Shown: positions 26,344-33,900 of the stretch, piece after piece
How positions within the stretch are numbered: position 1 is the first letter of the stretch
Layout of the letters: each line of letters opens with the position of its first letter
Assembly (NCBI GenBank): GCA_009692585.1
Contig: SHYX01000007.1
Location: forward strand, 1 to 64,000
Direction: 5' to 3'
DNA: 64,000 nucleotides
Source: Myxococcales bacterium
Lineage (GTDB): Bacteria; Myxococcota; UBA796; SXON01
Program-made: the position numbers and the translations under genes
Notes under the pieces: generated by a model
The model's database searches: none
Told to the model about the DNA's origin: nothing
The model's input: the letters and a program-made list of their open reading frames with translations, nothing else

Positions 26344-27893
26344 TACCGACTGCGACCACCGCCCCGGCGACCGCGGCGTCGGGGCAGGTCCCCGTCCGGG
26401 GCATCGGCGGCGGGCGGCAACTCGGCCTGGGACCCGCCGGACTCGGCGGGGTCAGCCTCGGCCACCCGGGGAGCCAGGCGACGGCGGGGGGCGCGCTTCG
26501 GGGCCGGCGGGGCCGTTTCTTCGGGTGCCGGGGCGGGCTCCGCGTCGACGGTCGCCACGCCGCCCTCGGTCGAAGGGTCCTCGGACGACTCGTCGTCGCC
26601 GCCGGCCGGCCGATCGGCCTCGGGGTCGCCGAAGAGCACCAGACGGGCCTCGGCATCGAGCTTGACGAGGCGTCCACCGAGGATTTCCAGGGCCCGCTCC
26701 TCGAGCAGCGCATTGAGCTCTCCCAGGGGCGGCGGCGGCTGCATGGGCGAGGTCGGACCGCGCACCGGGTCCCCGTCGGCATGCAACAATGCCCCGAGCC
26801 TCCCGAGCGACCCGAGCACGCCGCGCACCAGCTCGGGCTCGTACCCCGACTGCACCAGGTCGCCTTGGAGGTACTGCACCGCCAGCCGGCGCCCGCGGGC
26901 GACCCGTTCGTTGCAGGCGCTGACGAAGGCCTCCAAGATCCGGCGACGTTCGGCGGAGGTGCCGATATCCAGCCCCTCGTCGCGCAAGAGCGTAAGCGCG
27001 GCGGCCGCTTCGCCCGTGGGCTGGTCACGCTCGATGAGGGTGACCTCCGGCGCCGGGCCCGGATCCTGCTGAGGCTGGGGTGGCGCCTGGCTCACCGCGG
27101 GACCAGGGCGATCTTCGCCGGGGGCCATCGCCAGCTCGACCCGGTAGCCACCGGCACGACCGTCGCGAGACAGGGTCACGAGCCCCTCGGCCTGGGCGCG
27201 CTCCAGGAAGCGCGCGAAGGTCCGCACGCCCAGGTCGTTTTCGTTGAAGGTCGACAGCTTGCGTTTCATCGAGGTCTTCACCACGCTGGCATGCACGGGA
27301 CCGGCTTCGTCGCGGGCGTGGTTCTCCAACGATTCGGTGAGCAGGTTGAACGCCACGTCCAACTTCAGCTTGCCGGGGCCGGCCGAACCGCGCTCGTCCT
27401 CGTCGTGCTCGTCGACGATGCCCATACGCTGCTGTCGAACCAACGTGTCGTAGAAGAAGAACTCGTCGCACACATTCGCGATCAGTCGCGACGTGCTTCC
27501 GCGCGTACCGATGCCGATGACGGAGCGGTTGAGTTCCTTGAGGCGCAACACCAGCGGGGTGAAGTCACTGTCGCCGCTGAGGATGACGAAGGTGTCCAGG
27601 AAGTCGCGGGAAAAGGCGATCTCCATGGCGTCGACCACCAGCGCGATGTCGCCTCGGTTCTTGTCGCCATGACCGGTGGCCGGCAACTCGATCATGGTGA
27701 CGCCCTGTTCGGCCAGCATCTGCCGGTGCCGCGGCCATCGGTCCCAGTCGCAGTACGCACGCGCCACCAGCACCCGGCCGATGTCCTTGAGCCGCCGCAT
27801 GACCAGGCGAATGTCGAACTCACCCAGTCCTTCGAGGCGGCTGCCCTTGGCGATGTTGTCGAAGTCGATGAGGACGCAGAGATTGTGGTCCAA
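26343..27893 (-). CDS. NYN ribonuclease-like protein with LOTUS/OST-HTH domain
   Basis: A protein of about 516 residues. The N-terminal NYN (PIN-like) domain shows the acidic cluster LIDFDNIA (Asp10, Asp12), NRGDIALVVDAMEIAF and ILSGDSDFTPLVLRL, which chelates metal in RNases. It is followed by a LOTUS/OST-HTH-like segment (LGVRTFARFLERAQAEGLVTL, GYRVEL) that binds RNA in eukaryotic relatives, a Pro/Gln linker, a second helical domain and an Arg/Gly-rich tail (RRRGRRGGGRSR). I prefer TTG 27893, which starts directly at DHNLCVLIDFDN. ATG 27974 would add 27 Pro-rich residues and overlap the divergent moxR start by two bases. It is likely an RNA-processing or decay enzyme. Confidence 0.82.
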   Translation of the reverse strand: MDHNLCVLIDFDNIAKGSRLEGLGEFDIRLVMRRLKDIGRVLVARAYCDWDRWPRHRQMLAEQGVTMIELPATGHGDKNRGDIALVVDAMEIAFSRDFLDTFVILSGDSDFTPLVLRLKELNRSVIGIGTRGSTSRLIANVCDEFFFYDTLVRQQRMGIVDEHDEDERGSAGPGKLKLDVAFNLLTESLENHARDEAGPVHASVVKTSMKRKLSTFNENDLGVRTFARFLERAQAEGLVTLSRDGRAGGYRVELAMAPGEDRPGPAVSQAPPQPQQDPGPAPEVTLIERDQPTGEAAAALTLLRDEGLDIGTSAERRRILEAFVSACNERVARGRRLAVQYLQGDLVQSGYEPELVRGVLGSLGRLGALLHADGDPVRGPTSPMQPPPPLGELNALLEERALEILGGRLVKLDAEARLVLFGDPEADRPAGGDDESSEDPSTEGGVATVDAEPAPAPEETAPPAPKRAPRRRLAPRVAEADPAESGGSQAELPPAADAPDGDLPRRRGRRGGGRSR

Positions 27894-27972
27894 GGGGGCA
27901 GTCCGGGGAGGGGAGAACGAGGATGGCGGGGGCGGCGCGCATAACCCGCCGGCATCGGATAGCGGCGCCGCC

Positions 27973-28779
27973 ATGTCCAGCTTCGAGGGCTCAGCCCGCT
28001 ATATCGCCGACGACGGCCTCCTCGCCGACGTCAATGCCGCGGTGGTACTGGGTCGCCCTCTCCTGGTGAAGGGTGAGCCCGGCACCGGCAAGACCGTGCT
28101 CGCGGCGGCGGTGGCCGAATCGTTGGGCATGACCGTGGCGACGTGGGCGATCAAGAGCACGACCAAGGCGGTGGAGGGACTCTACACCTACGATGTCGTC
28201 CAGCGCCTGAACGACGCCCGATTCGGCGAGGGCGACGTGCGCGACATCCGCCGCTACATCCGCTTCGGGGTGCTCGGCAAGGCCTTCGTCGCCTCCGAGC
28301 GAACGGTGGTCCTGATCGACGAGATCGACAAGGCCGACCTGGAATTTCCCAACGACCTCCTCCGCGAGCTCGACGAGATGGTCTTCCACATCCCCGAATT
28401 GGACGAGACCGTCCGCGCCGTACACCGGCCGGTGGTGATCATCACCAGCAACGCTGAGAAGGAGCTTCCCGATGCGTTCCTGCGCCGCTGCGTCTTTCAC
28501 TACATCGCGTTCCCGGACCGCGAGCGGATGAAGAAGATCGTCGAGGTGCATCTCCCCGGCCTGCCCGACCGGCTCCTCGACGCCGCGTTCTCGCGCTTTT
28601 ACGGCCTTCGTCGCCTCGACGGTCTCCGCAAGCGCCCGAGTACCAGCGAGCTGTTGGATTGGCTGACGGTGCTGGTGCGCGCCGGCATCCCGCCCGAGGA
28701 TGTGTTGGCGAAGTTTCCTTTCCCTGGCGTCCTGCTCAAACAGGAGGCGGACCTCGACGTCGCGAAGATCCGCCGCTAG
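27973..28779 (+). CDS. MoxR-family AAA+ ATPase
   Basis: A 268-residue AAA+ chaperone-like ATPase. Walker A is GEPGTGKT (residues 34-41), Walker B is VVLIDEIDKAD (about 112-122), sensor 1 is IITSNAEKELPDAFLRRC and the sensor-2 region follows. ATG 27973 starts MSSFEGSARYIADDGLL; upstream in-frame sequence is antisense noise. The next gene encodes a VWA protein and overlaps it by one base (TAGTG), the usual MoxR-VWA pairing in which the ATPase remodels or loads a cofactor or metal into a client bound through the MIDAS domain. The client is not identifiable here. Confidence 0.93.
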   Translation: MSSFEGSARYIADDGLLADVNAAVVLGRPLLVKGEPGTGKTVLAAAVAESLGMTVATWAIKSTTKAVEGLYTYDVVQRLNDARFGEGDVRDIRRYIRFGVLGKAFVASERTVVLIDEIDKADLEFPNDLLRELDEMVFHIPELDETVRAVHRPVVIITSNAEKELPDAFLRRCVFHYIAFPDRERMKKIVEVHLPGLPDRLLDAAFSRFYGLRRLDGLRKRPSTSELLDWLTVLVRAGIPPEDVLAKFPFPGVLLKQEADLDVAKIRR

Positions 28780-29924
28780 TGTTGCTGAACCTGCTCTTCA
28801 ACCTACGCAATGGGGGCCTGAAGGTCGGGACGGGCGAGTGGATTGCTTTTTTGCGCGGTCTGGAGCTTGGCCTGGCGGTCTCGCTCGACCAACTCTACTA
28901 CCTCGCTCGGACGGTCCTGGTGCACACCGAGGCCCACTATGACGCGTTCGACGTGGCTTTCAAGGGCACCTTCGACGGAGTCGAGCTTCCCGCCCCGCTG
29001 AAAGACGAGCTGAGCACGTGGCTGGCGCAGGCGCGGCAACTCGAGGAGGGTCGGGTCGGTCATCACGATTTCGATTCGTTGGAAGCGCTTCGCAAGGAGC
29101 TCGAGAAACGCCTGACCGAGCAGAAGGAGCGTCACGATGGTGGGAACCACTGGGTGGGGACGGGGGGAACCTCCCCCTTCGGCAACTCCGGCCGGGCCGA
29201 CCAGGGCATTCGCATCGGCGGCGAGGGGGGTGGGCGGACCGCGGTCGCGGTCGCCGGCGAACGACGGTGGGCCGGCTACCGCACCGACGTCCAGTTGGAC
29301 GTGCGCGATTTCAAGGTGGCACTTTCGATGTTGCGGCGGTTTGGTCGGGAGGGCGCCGAGCACCTGGACATCGACGGCACCATCGACAAGACCGCCAGGA
29401 ATGCGGGGGAGCTCGAGCTCGATATCAAGCGGGAGCGCATCAATCGGGTGCGGCTCGTCCTGTTGATGGACACGGGGGGCAGCATGGAGCCGAACGCGGC
29501 GCTGGTCAGCCGCTTGTTCACCGCGGCAAAACAACTCAAGACCTTCAAGACCTTCGAAGCCTGGCACTTCCACAACTGCCCGTACCAGTGGTTGTACAGC
29601 GACTATCGGACCTTTCAGCGCCGGCCCACCGCCCAGGTCCTCGACGAGCTCACGGCGCAGCACCGTGTGGTCTGGGTAGGCGACGCGTCGATGGCGCCCT
29701 GGGAGCTTTTCCAAGGCGCCGGATGGGGCGAGGCCGGACCGACCGGGTTGCAGTGGTTGCAGCGGTTCTCGCAGCGTTGCCCGGCCAGCATCTGGCTCAA
29801 TCCGGACCCCGAGCGCTACTGGGACCACCCGACCGTGCGCGCAATCGGCGCGACGGTGCCGATGTTTCCGCTCACCGTCGACGGTCTTCGCCGCGGCATG
29901 CAACGCCTCCGCGCCGCGAGTTGA
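28779..29924 (+). CDS. CoxE-like von Willebrand factor A protein, MoxR partner
   Basis: A 381-residue protein starting at GTG 28779, which shares its first base with the moxR stop. The N-terminal half (LLFNLRNGGLKVGTGEW, then an Arg/Glu helical region) and the C-terminal VWA domain match the CoxE-like family. The MIDAS motif reads LLMDTGGSMEP at about residue 230, a DxGxS variant typical of this subgroup. AWHFHNCPY and WVGDASMAPWELF follow. A Gly-rich stretch at about 125-160 is probably a flexible linker. It likely works with the MoxR ATPase. The convergent small secreted protein ends 10 bases away. Confidence 0.88.
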   Translation: MLLNLLFNLRNGGLKVGTGEWIAFLRGLELGLAVSLDQLYYLARTVLVHTEAHYDAFDVAFKGTFDGVELPAPLKDELSTWLAQARQLEEGRVGHHDFDSLEALRKELEKRLTEQKERHDGGNHWVGTGGTSPFGNSGRADQGIRIGGEGGGRTAVAVAGERRWAGYRTDVQLDVRDFKVALSMLRRFGREGAEHLDIDGTIDKTARNAGELELDIKRERINRVRLVLLMDTGGSMEPNAALVSRLFTAAKQLKTFKTFEAWHFHNCPYQWLYSDYRTFQRRPTAQVLDELTAQHRVVWVGDASMAPWELFQGAGWGEAGPTGLQWLQRFSQRCPASIWLNPDPERYWDHPTVRAIGATVPMFPLTVDGLRRGMQRLRAAS

Positions 29925-29933
29925 CCGGCCCGG

Positions 29934-30236
29934 TCAGTCACACTCGCGCACGAGGCCCCCGAAGCTGACCCACTGCCAGGTGAGGTCCTTGCCCTGCACA
30001 CACACGCACGCGATCGCCCCGGCATCGCGCATCTTGACGTCGAAGTACATCCAGCCGGCGCGCACGGCCTCGCAGTAACCCGGGGGGGACTCGGCCATCG
30101 GCAGCGCCATCGCCACCGTCGCGGCGGGGGTCTTCCGGAGCTTCATGATCTCCTCCGGCGAGAGGGCGAAGGCGGTTCCGGCGGCACCGAGTACGGCGGC
30201 GGCGGCGGCCAAGGTGAGCGGACGAAGGCGAGACAT
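29934..30236 (-). CDS. Small secreted protein of unknown function
   Basis: A 100-residue protein with a clear Sec signal peptide (basic MSRLRP, Ala-rich core, cleavage after TAFA at about residue 24). The mature part of about 76 residues has four cysteines (GYCEAV, IACVCVQGK, VRECD) and two aromatic clusters (WMYFDVK, LTWQWVSFGG), suggesting a small disulfide-stabilised periplasmic or extracellular domain. I do not recognise a family. It converges with the VWA gene, and its upstream region (30237-30365) has no other gene before tRNA-Gln on the opposite strand. Confidence 0.65.
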   Translation of the reverse strand: MSRLRPLTLAAAAAVLGAAGTAFALSPEEIMKLRKTPAATVAMALPMAESPPGYCEAVRAGWMYFDVKMRDAGAIACVCVQGKDLTWQWVSFGGLVRECD

Positions 30237-30365
30237 CGGGTTTCCGGGAATGCGCCACTGCTAACTCGCAGCTGGCCGCTGGCGAGCCTGCGCGGGCGGG
30301 GCGCGCGAGGATCGACGGTGGCCACCTACCCGGCGGACCGACCGGCGATTAGAGGGGGGGCACGC

Positions 30366-30440
30366 TGGGGCGTCGTCAAGCGGTAAGACACGAGCCTTTG
30401 ACGCTCGCATTCGTAGGTTCGAATCCTACCGCCCCAACCA
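30366..30440 (+). tRNA. tRNA-Gln (anticodon UUG)
   Basis: A complete 75-base cloverleaf with the CCA end encoded. The acceptor stem pairs TGGGGCG with CGCCCCA, followed by discriminator A and CCA. The anticodon stem CGAGC/GCTCG holds the loop CTTTGAC, giving anticodon TTG. The T arm contains GGTTCGAATCC. The U1-A72 pair is typical of glutamine tRNAs. Confidence 0.97.
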
Positions 30441-30514
30441 CATTGATTGTACGGGTAGAACGGCGGTAGTTTTGGGAGACGTGTCCCCATCTGCACATCT
30501 CGGCGTTCACGCTG

Positions 30515-30540
30515 CATATCCGGAGTTCGAATCCAGTCAG
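30515..30540 (+). other. T-arm-like partial tRNA sequence (possible att remnant)
   Basis: About 75 bases behind tRNA-Gln there is a short segment containing gcat...gGAGTTCGAATCCag, which resembles the T-arm region of the tRNA (gcattcgtaGGTTCGAATCC). It does not fold into a full tRNA. It could be a decayed attachment-site duplication left by an integrative element, or chance similarity around the universal TTCGAATCC. Low confidence. Confidence 0.25.
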
Positions 30541-30617
30541 CCGCCGGAGCCGCTGGGTGGTGGGCAGGGCTTGACGATCCCGGAAATCTCCCTCATATCG
30601 GAGGGGAGGATCTGGCC

Positions 30618-30710
30618 ATGCGCGTCGAAGCCACACTCCCTCACAGTCGCGGTCTCGCCGTCGGACAGCTCGCGGAGGAGCTTGGGTTGAGCCGAAGCCA
30701 GATCGGGTGA
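30618..30710 (+). pseudogene. Ribbon-helix-helix protein fragment (30 residues)
   Basis: An ATG preceded by a good ribosome binding site (ggaggggagg) opens 30 codons: MRVEATLPHS, then GLAVGQLAEELGLSRSQIG, then TGA. The pattern is the N-terminal strand and first helices of a CopG/ribbon-helix-helix transcription factor or antitoxin, which normally continues ...VDEALALFL for another 10-50 residues. The stop therefore looks premature and the rest is gone. Position close behind a tRNA gene suggests a relic of an integrated element. The surrounding 30441-30741 interval holds no other convincing gene. Confidence 0.45.
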
Positions 30711-30741
30711 GGCGGCGGCGATTCCGCGGGCGGCCGCAGAC

Positions 30742-31782
30742 TCAGCCGCGCCGGCGCCGCCCGACCAGCAGGGCTGCGCCCACCAGGGCGGCCACCCCCG
30801 TGCGGCTGTCGACGCCACACACGCCGACCCCCACGGCCACGTCGTAATTCTGATCGACCTCGTCCGGAGCGTTCGGCTGGTCGAACGGGGTGTCCTCCGC
30901 CGCGGTGTCGGTATCGGCATCGGCATCGGTATCGGTATCGGTATCGGTATCAGTATCGGTATCGGTATCAGTATCGGTATCAGTATCGGTATCAGTATCG
31001 GCATCCCCGCCGTACATCTCCTCCCAGCTCTGCACCGGCGTAAATTCTTCGATAAAGCTGATGAAGTGATCGACGCGCGCGCCGCCGGTGGCACCGTCGG
31101 TGCACGGATTGCCCCCAGCGATGGCGTACACGAAGCCGTTGACCGCGGCAAGTTCATACATGCCATCGCCGAGGATCTCGAGGCCGGCCCCACCGGAGTC
31201 GCCGTAACAGACGTTCTGGTCGTCGACCGGGTCGTAGGCGTAGAGCAGCGTGGTGTCAATTTCGTACAACGGGAGGTCGGCGGTGCGCTTGCGACCGCTG
31301 TCGCTCGCGTTGTCAGAGGTGACGCCCCACCCGACATAGCGGAAATCATCCCCGATCTGGGAGTTCCGGACCGTGTCCTTGTTCACCGGCATGGGATCGA
31401 TCGAGGTGATCCTGCTGGAGAGTTGGACGACGGCGATGTCGTAGAAGCTGTTGTCGCCATCCCAACTGGAGTGGGTGGTCCACTTCGCAACCGCCGCGTA
31501 GTCGTCGATCCCGTTGTCGGTCGCGATGTTGTCCCCGACCATCACGTAGTGTTGGTCCAGGCCGTAATCCTCTTCGTTGTCGGTGAATCCGTCGGCGCAA
31601 TGCGCGGCGGTGAGCACGAATTTCTCCGCGATGAGCGTGCCCGAGCAGAACGCGGTGCCCTGGCCCCGGCTGTCCTGCGAATAGAGAACTACGACCTGCG
31701 GGTAGTCCTTGGTCGTGTCGCCATTGACGATGGGCGGCGGCGCGGCGTCAGAAGCGTGGGCGAACGCGAATGCCAGGAGCAT
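30742..31782 (-). CDS. Secreted trypsin-like serine protease with MYXO-CTERM-type tail
   Basis: A 346-residue S1-family protease. ATG 31782 has a good ribosome binding site (ggagg) and a signal peptide (MLLAFAFAHASDA). PIVNGD marks a trypsin-like mature start. The triad is complete: TAAHC (His61), YDIAVVQL (Asp115) and GDSGGAG (Ser196). A run of about 14 Asp-Thr dipeptides (about residues 260-292) encoded by a hexamer array separates the protease from the C-terminus. The tail has a Cys (VCGVDSRTG), a hydrophobic helix (VAALVGAALLV) and a terminal GRRRRG, the pattern of MYXO-CTERM sorting signals, so the enzyme is probably anchored at the cell surface. Substrate unknown. Confidence 0.9.
   Translation of the reverse strand: MLLAFAFAHASDAAPPPIVNGDTTKDYPQVVVLYSQDSRGQGTAFCSGTLIAEKFVLTAAHCADGFTDNEEDYGLDQHYVMVGDNIATDNGIDDYAAVAKWTTHSSWDGDNSFYDIAVVQLSSRITSIDPMPVNKDTVRNSQIGDDFRYVGWGVTSDNASDSGRKRTADLPLYEIDTTLLYAYDPVDDQNVCYGDSGGAGLEILGDGMYELAAVNGFVYAIAGGNPCTDGATGGARVDHFISFIEEFTPVQSWEEMYGGDADTDTDTDTDTDTDTDTDTDTDTDTDADADTDTAAEDTPFDQPNAPDEVDQNYDVAVGVGVCGVDSRTGVAALVGAALLVGRRRRG
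30905..31006 (-). repeat. Hexanucleotide repeat array coding for (Asp-Thr)n
   Basis: Seventeen consecutive six-base units, variants of gtatcg/gtatca/gcatcg/gtgtcg on the plus strand, encode alternating Asp and Thr/Ala in the protease linker. Because each unit is six bases, gain or loss of units keeps the frame and only changes linker length. It is a plausible hypervariable site. Confidence 0.9.
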
Positions 31783-31867
31783 GGGCCCCTCCGAAGCGCC
31801 GATCATAGCTCGCTCGGTGCGGTCCCGCGGGGACTCGCGGGATAGGTACCGAGGCCTGGGGTGCGCC

Positions 31868-32713
31868 GTGGTCCTGTTCCTTGCCTCCTGCACGGCGCTA
31901 AAGCCGACTTGGATCGAGGCGCCGGCCTGTGATGCCGAGCCATACGCCTGGTCCGACGACCTGTTGTCATGGATCGGTGAAGGGGCGGGAGATGGCTCTT
32001 TCTCGACGGACCCGCCCGGTGATCCGGCGACGCTGATCGAGGGGAACTACAACCCGTACTCGGGCTCATTCTCCTGGGAGCGGTTCTATGGCGAGGAGTA
32101 CTACCTCACCGTCGACGTGGTCCAGGACGGGTTCGGGACCGCGTGGCACAACGGCGATCTCGACATCGAGTACGTCACCACGACGACAGACCGCCTGGAC
32201 GAACGAATGCGTGTCGCGAGGAGAATACAACGGGAGGGCTGCGACCAGCAGTGGTGGGTCTGGGACCCCGACGCCGACAGCCTCACCTACACCCGATTCA
32301 GCGGGACGTTCTCGGGGGAGGCTCTTTCCTGGGCGGCGGACATCGCCGATGTCGAGTGGTCGGGCAGGCAGGCACCGGATGGCTCGACGGTCGAGGACCA
32401 CGTCGCGGCCGGGCTGGCGGAGCACATCGAGCGTGGGGCGGACGGCACGGCAGAGCGCAGCTTCGTCCAGGAGGGGACCGACTACACCTACGACGGCACG
32501 GAGTCCCGCGCCTGGAACGGGGACCGCTCGCAAGCCTACGACATCCTCCAAAACGACAAGGTGGTCTGCTCGGTCCAGGCGGAGTTCGACTACTCGGGCG
32601 ACGGCCAGGCCCACTACGACTGCGGCAGCACCGATGTGGACTGCGCGTACGTCGTCGACGCCGACGGCGCCTGCGCCTACACCTGCACCGACGGGCAGAA
32701 GGGCGACTGCTGA
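31868..32713 (+). CDS. Uncharacterised lipoprotein
   Basis: A lipoprotein with lipobox LASC. GTG 31868 gives the ultra-short signal MVLFLASC (281 residues), like several others in this window. ATG 31781 would give a longer Arg-rich signal but overlaps the start of the divergent protease, so the start is open. The mature protein is rich in Trp, Tyr and Asp (ACDAEPYAWSDDLLSW, NYNPYSGSFSWERFYGEEYY, DQQWWVWDPDADSLTYTRFSG), consistent with a beta-sheet fold. The C-terminal part has six or so cysteines (HYDCGSTDVDCAYVV, CAYTCTDGQKGDC). I do not recognise a family. Confidence 0.7.
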   Translation: MVLFLASCTALKPTWIEAPACDAEPYAWSDDLLSWIGEGAGDGSFSTDPPGDPATLIEGNYNPYSGSFSWERFYGEEYYLTVDVVQDGFGTAWHNGDLDIEYVTTTTDRLDERMRVARRIQREGCDQQWWVWDPDADSLTYTRFSGTFSGEALSWAADIADVEWSGRQAPDGSTVEDHVAAGLAEHIERGADGTAERSFVQEGTDYTYDGTESRAWNGDRSQAYDILQNDKVVCSVQAEFDYSGDGQAHYDCGSTDVDCAYVVDADGACAYTCTDGQKGDC

Positions 32714-32739
32714 ACCCTGCGGTTAGCTGATAGTACCTG

Positions 32740-33855
32740 CTAGTACGGCGCCGACGCGCAGCGTAGGCCGATCGTTCCCTTGAAGTCAGGGGTGTGCTCA
32801 TGCAAGTTCGCGGCCATCGTGCAGGCCAACGGCGAACCGGTGTAGTAGGCGCATCCGCGCTTGCTGGTAAGCGGCATGCCCTCGCGGACGTCGTCCAGAA
32901 CGAACCGCACGATCTCGGCGTCGTCGATGGTGAGGGTCACCGCCAGGTAGGTGTCGGCGAGCGTGGACGACGGGGAGTTGTTCATCAGGTACCCGGCCAT
33001 GGAGATGTCGTCGGACCGAGCGAGTCGGCTGGCGTCCAGGCTGACCAGGCCGTCGGCATCCACCTGCGGCTGCAGCGTAAAAAACACCACGCCGCGATAG
33101 ACGAGCCAGGACACGTCGCCGTCCGTGGACCGGAGCTGGCCCTCCGCTCCGAGCTCGACGCCGTGGCCCTCGGCCGCGGCCCGTGCGAACCAGGCGTCGC
33201 GATCGCTGTCCTCCTGGGGATCGACCCACTCCCACGCGTTGCCGATCTGATCGTACACCCCGAACACGCTCACACAGCCCGGCGCGGACCCCGTGAGCTG
33301 GAGCGCGTCGAACTGAGGCACCCCGAGGCTGTCGGGAAGCATGCAAACGCCCTCTTCCGGCGCGTCGCCGTAGGGGAAACGCCGTCCGCCATCACCGACG
33401 ATCCCGTCCCCGGCGTCCTCCCATTCGGCGTCGGTCGCCAGGTGTTTGAAGCCGACGACGTCCCCGGCCTCGGACAGCACCGGTGTCGCTTCGCAGGCCG
33501 CCCGGGCCTCGACGAAGGAGATATCCACCGCGGGCAGGACGCCCGCCACGCTGGTGTAGGTCCCGTCCCCGCTCACCTCGTAGGCGTCGATGCAGTAGAA
33601 CGGGTCGTCGGTGGGCACCGGCACCATTCCCGACGCGCAGCGCGGGCCCGGCTCGGCGGTATCGGCCGAGTCGTCGGAATCCGTCGCAGTGTCCCCGGTC
33701 TCCGTCGCAGTGTCCCCGGTCTCCGTCGCGGTGTCGCCCGTGTCGCGGTCGGTTTCGCCGGTGTCCGTAGACTGCGGTGGGTCGCGATCACCGGTGGGTG
33801 TCGCCACGCAGCCGGGCAACAGGGCAAGCCAGGGCAACGCGGCCAGAATCCACAC
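32740..33855 (-). CDS. SUMF1/FGE-like lipoprotein with Thr/Asp repeat linker
   Basis: A lipoprotein of about 371 residues. GTG 33855, five bases after GGGAG, gives MWILAALPWLALLPGC (lipobox LLPGC). GTG 33861 is an alternative, and a stronger GGAGGAGGT at 33880-33889 sits too far from either. A linker of repeated TGDTATE units is followed by a formylglycine-generating-enzyme-like domain: GMVPVP, FYCIDAYEV, KHLATDAEWEDAG, GGRRFPYGDAP, FGVYDQIGNAWEWVDP and a terminal RCASAPY. The FGE catalytic Cys pair is not evident. It is divergent from the selenoprotein W gene with only 45 bases between the starts. Confidence 0.78.
   Translation of the reverse strand: MWILAALPWLALLPGCVATPTGDRDPPQSTDTGETDRDTGDTATETGDTATETGDTATDSDDSADTAEPGPRCASGMVPVPTDDPFYCIDAYEVSGDGTYTSVAGVLPAVDISFVEARAACEATPVLSEAGDVVGFKHLATDAEWEDAGDGIVGDGGRRFPYGDAPEEGVCMLPDSLGVPQFDALQLTGSAPGCVSVFGVYDQIGNAWEWVDPQEDSDRDAWFARAAAEGHGVELGAEGQLRSTDGDVSWLVYRGVVFFTLQPQVDADGLVSLDASRLARSDDISMAGYLMNNSPSSTLADTYLAVTLTIDDAEIVRFVLDDVREGMPLTSKRGCAYYTGSPLACTMAANLHEHTPDFKGTIGLRCASAPY
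33681..33745 (-). repeat. 21-base tandem repeat encoding the TATETGD linker
   Basis: Two exact 21-base copies (33681-33701 and 33702-33722) and a degenerate third encode Thr-Ala-Thr-Glu-Thr-Gly-Asp units between the lipobox and the folded domain of the SUMF1-like lipoprotein. The period is a multiple of three, so copy-number change would preserve the frame. Confidence 0.75.
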
Positions 33856-33900
33856 TTCCACTCCCAGCGACGCGATGATACCTCCTCCCGAGGAGAGGTC

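Noticed and set aside
30326..30636. Two minus-strand reading frames over tRNA-Gln (phrases GAVGFEPTNA and GGRIRTYECE)
   Set aside because: These are the well-known spurious translations of the antisense of tRNA genes that recur in databases; the tRNA explains the conservation.
30905..31006. CRISPR-like array
   Set aside because: The repeat unit is six bases with no spacers and lies inside a coding region as an Asp-Thr stalk.
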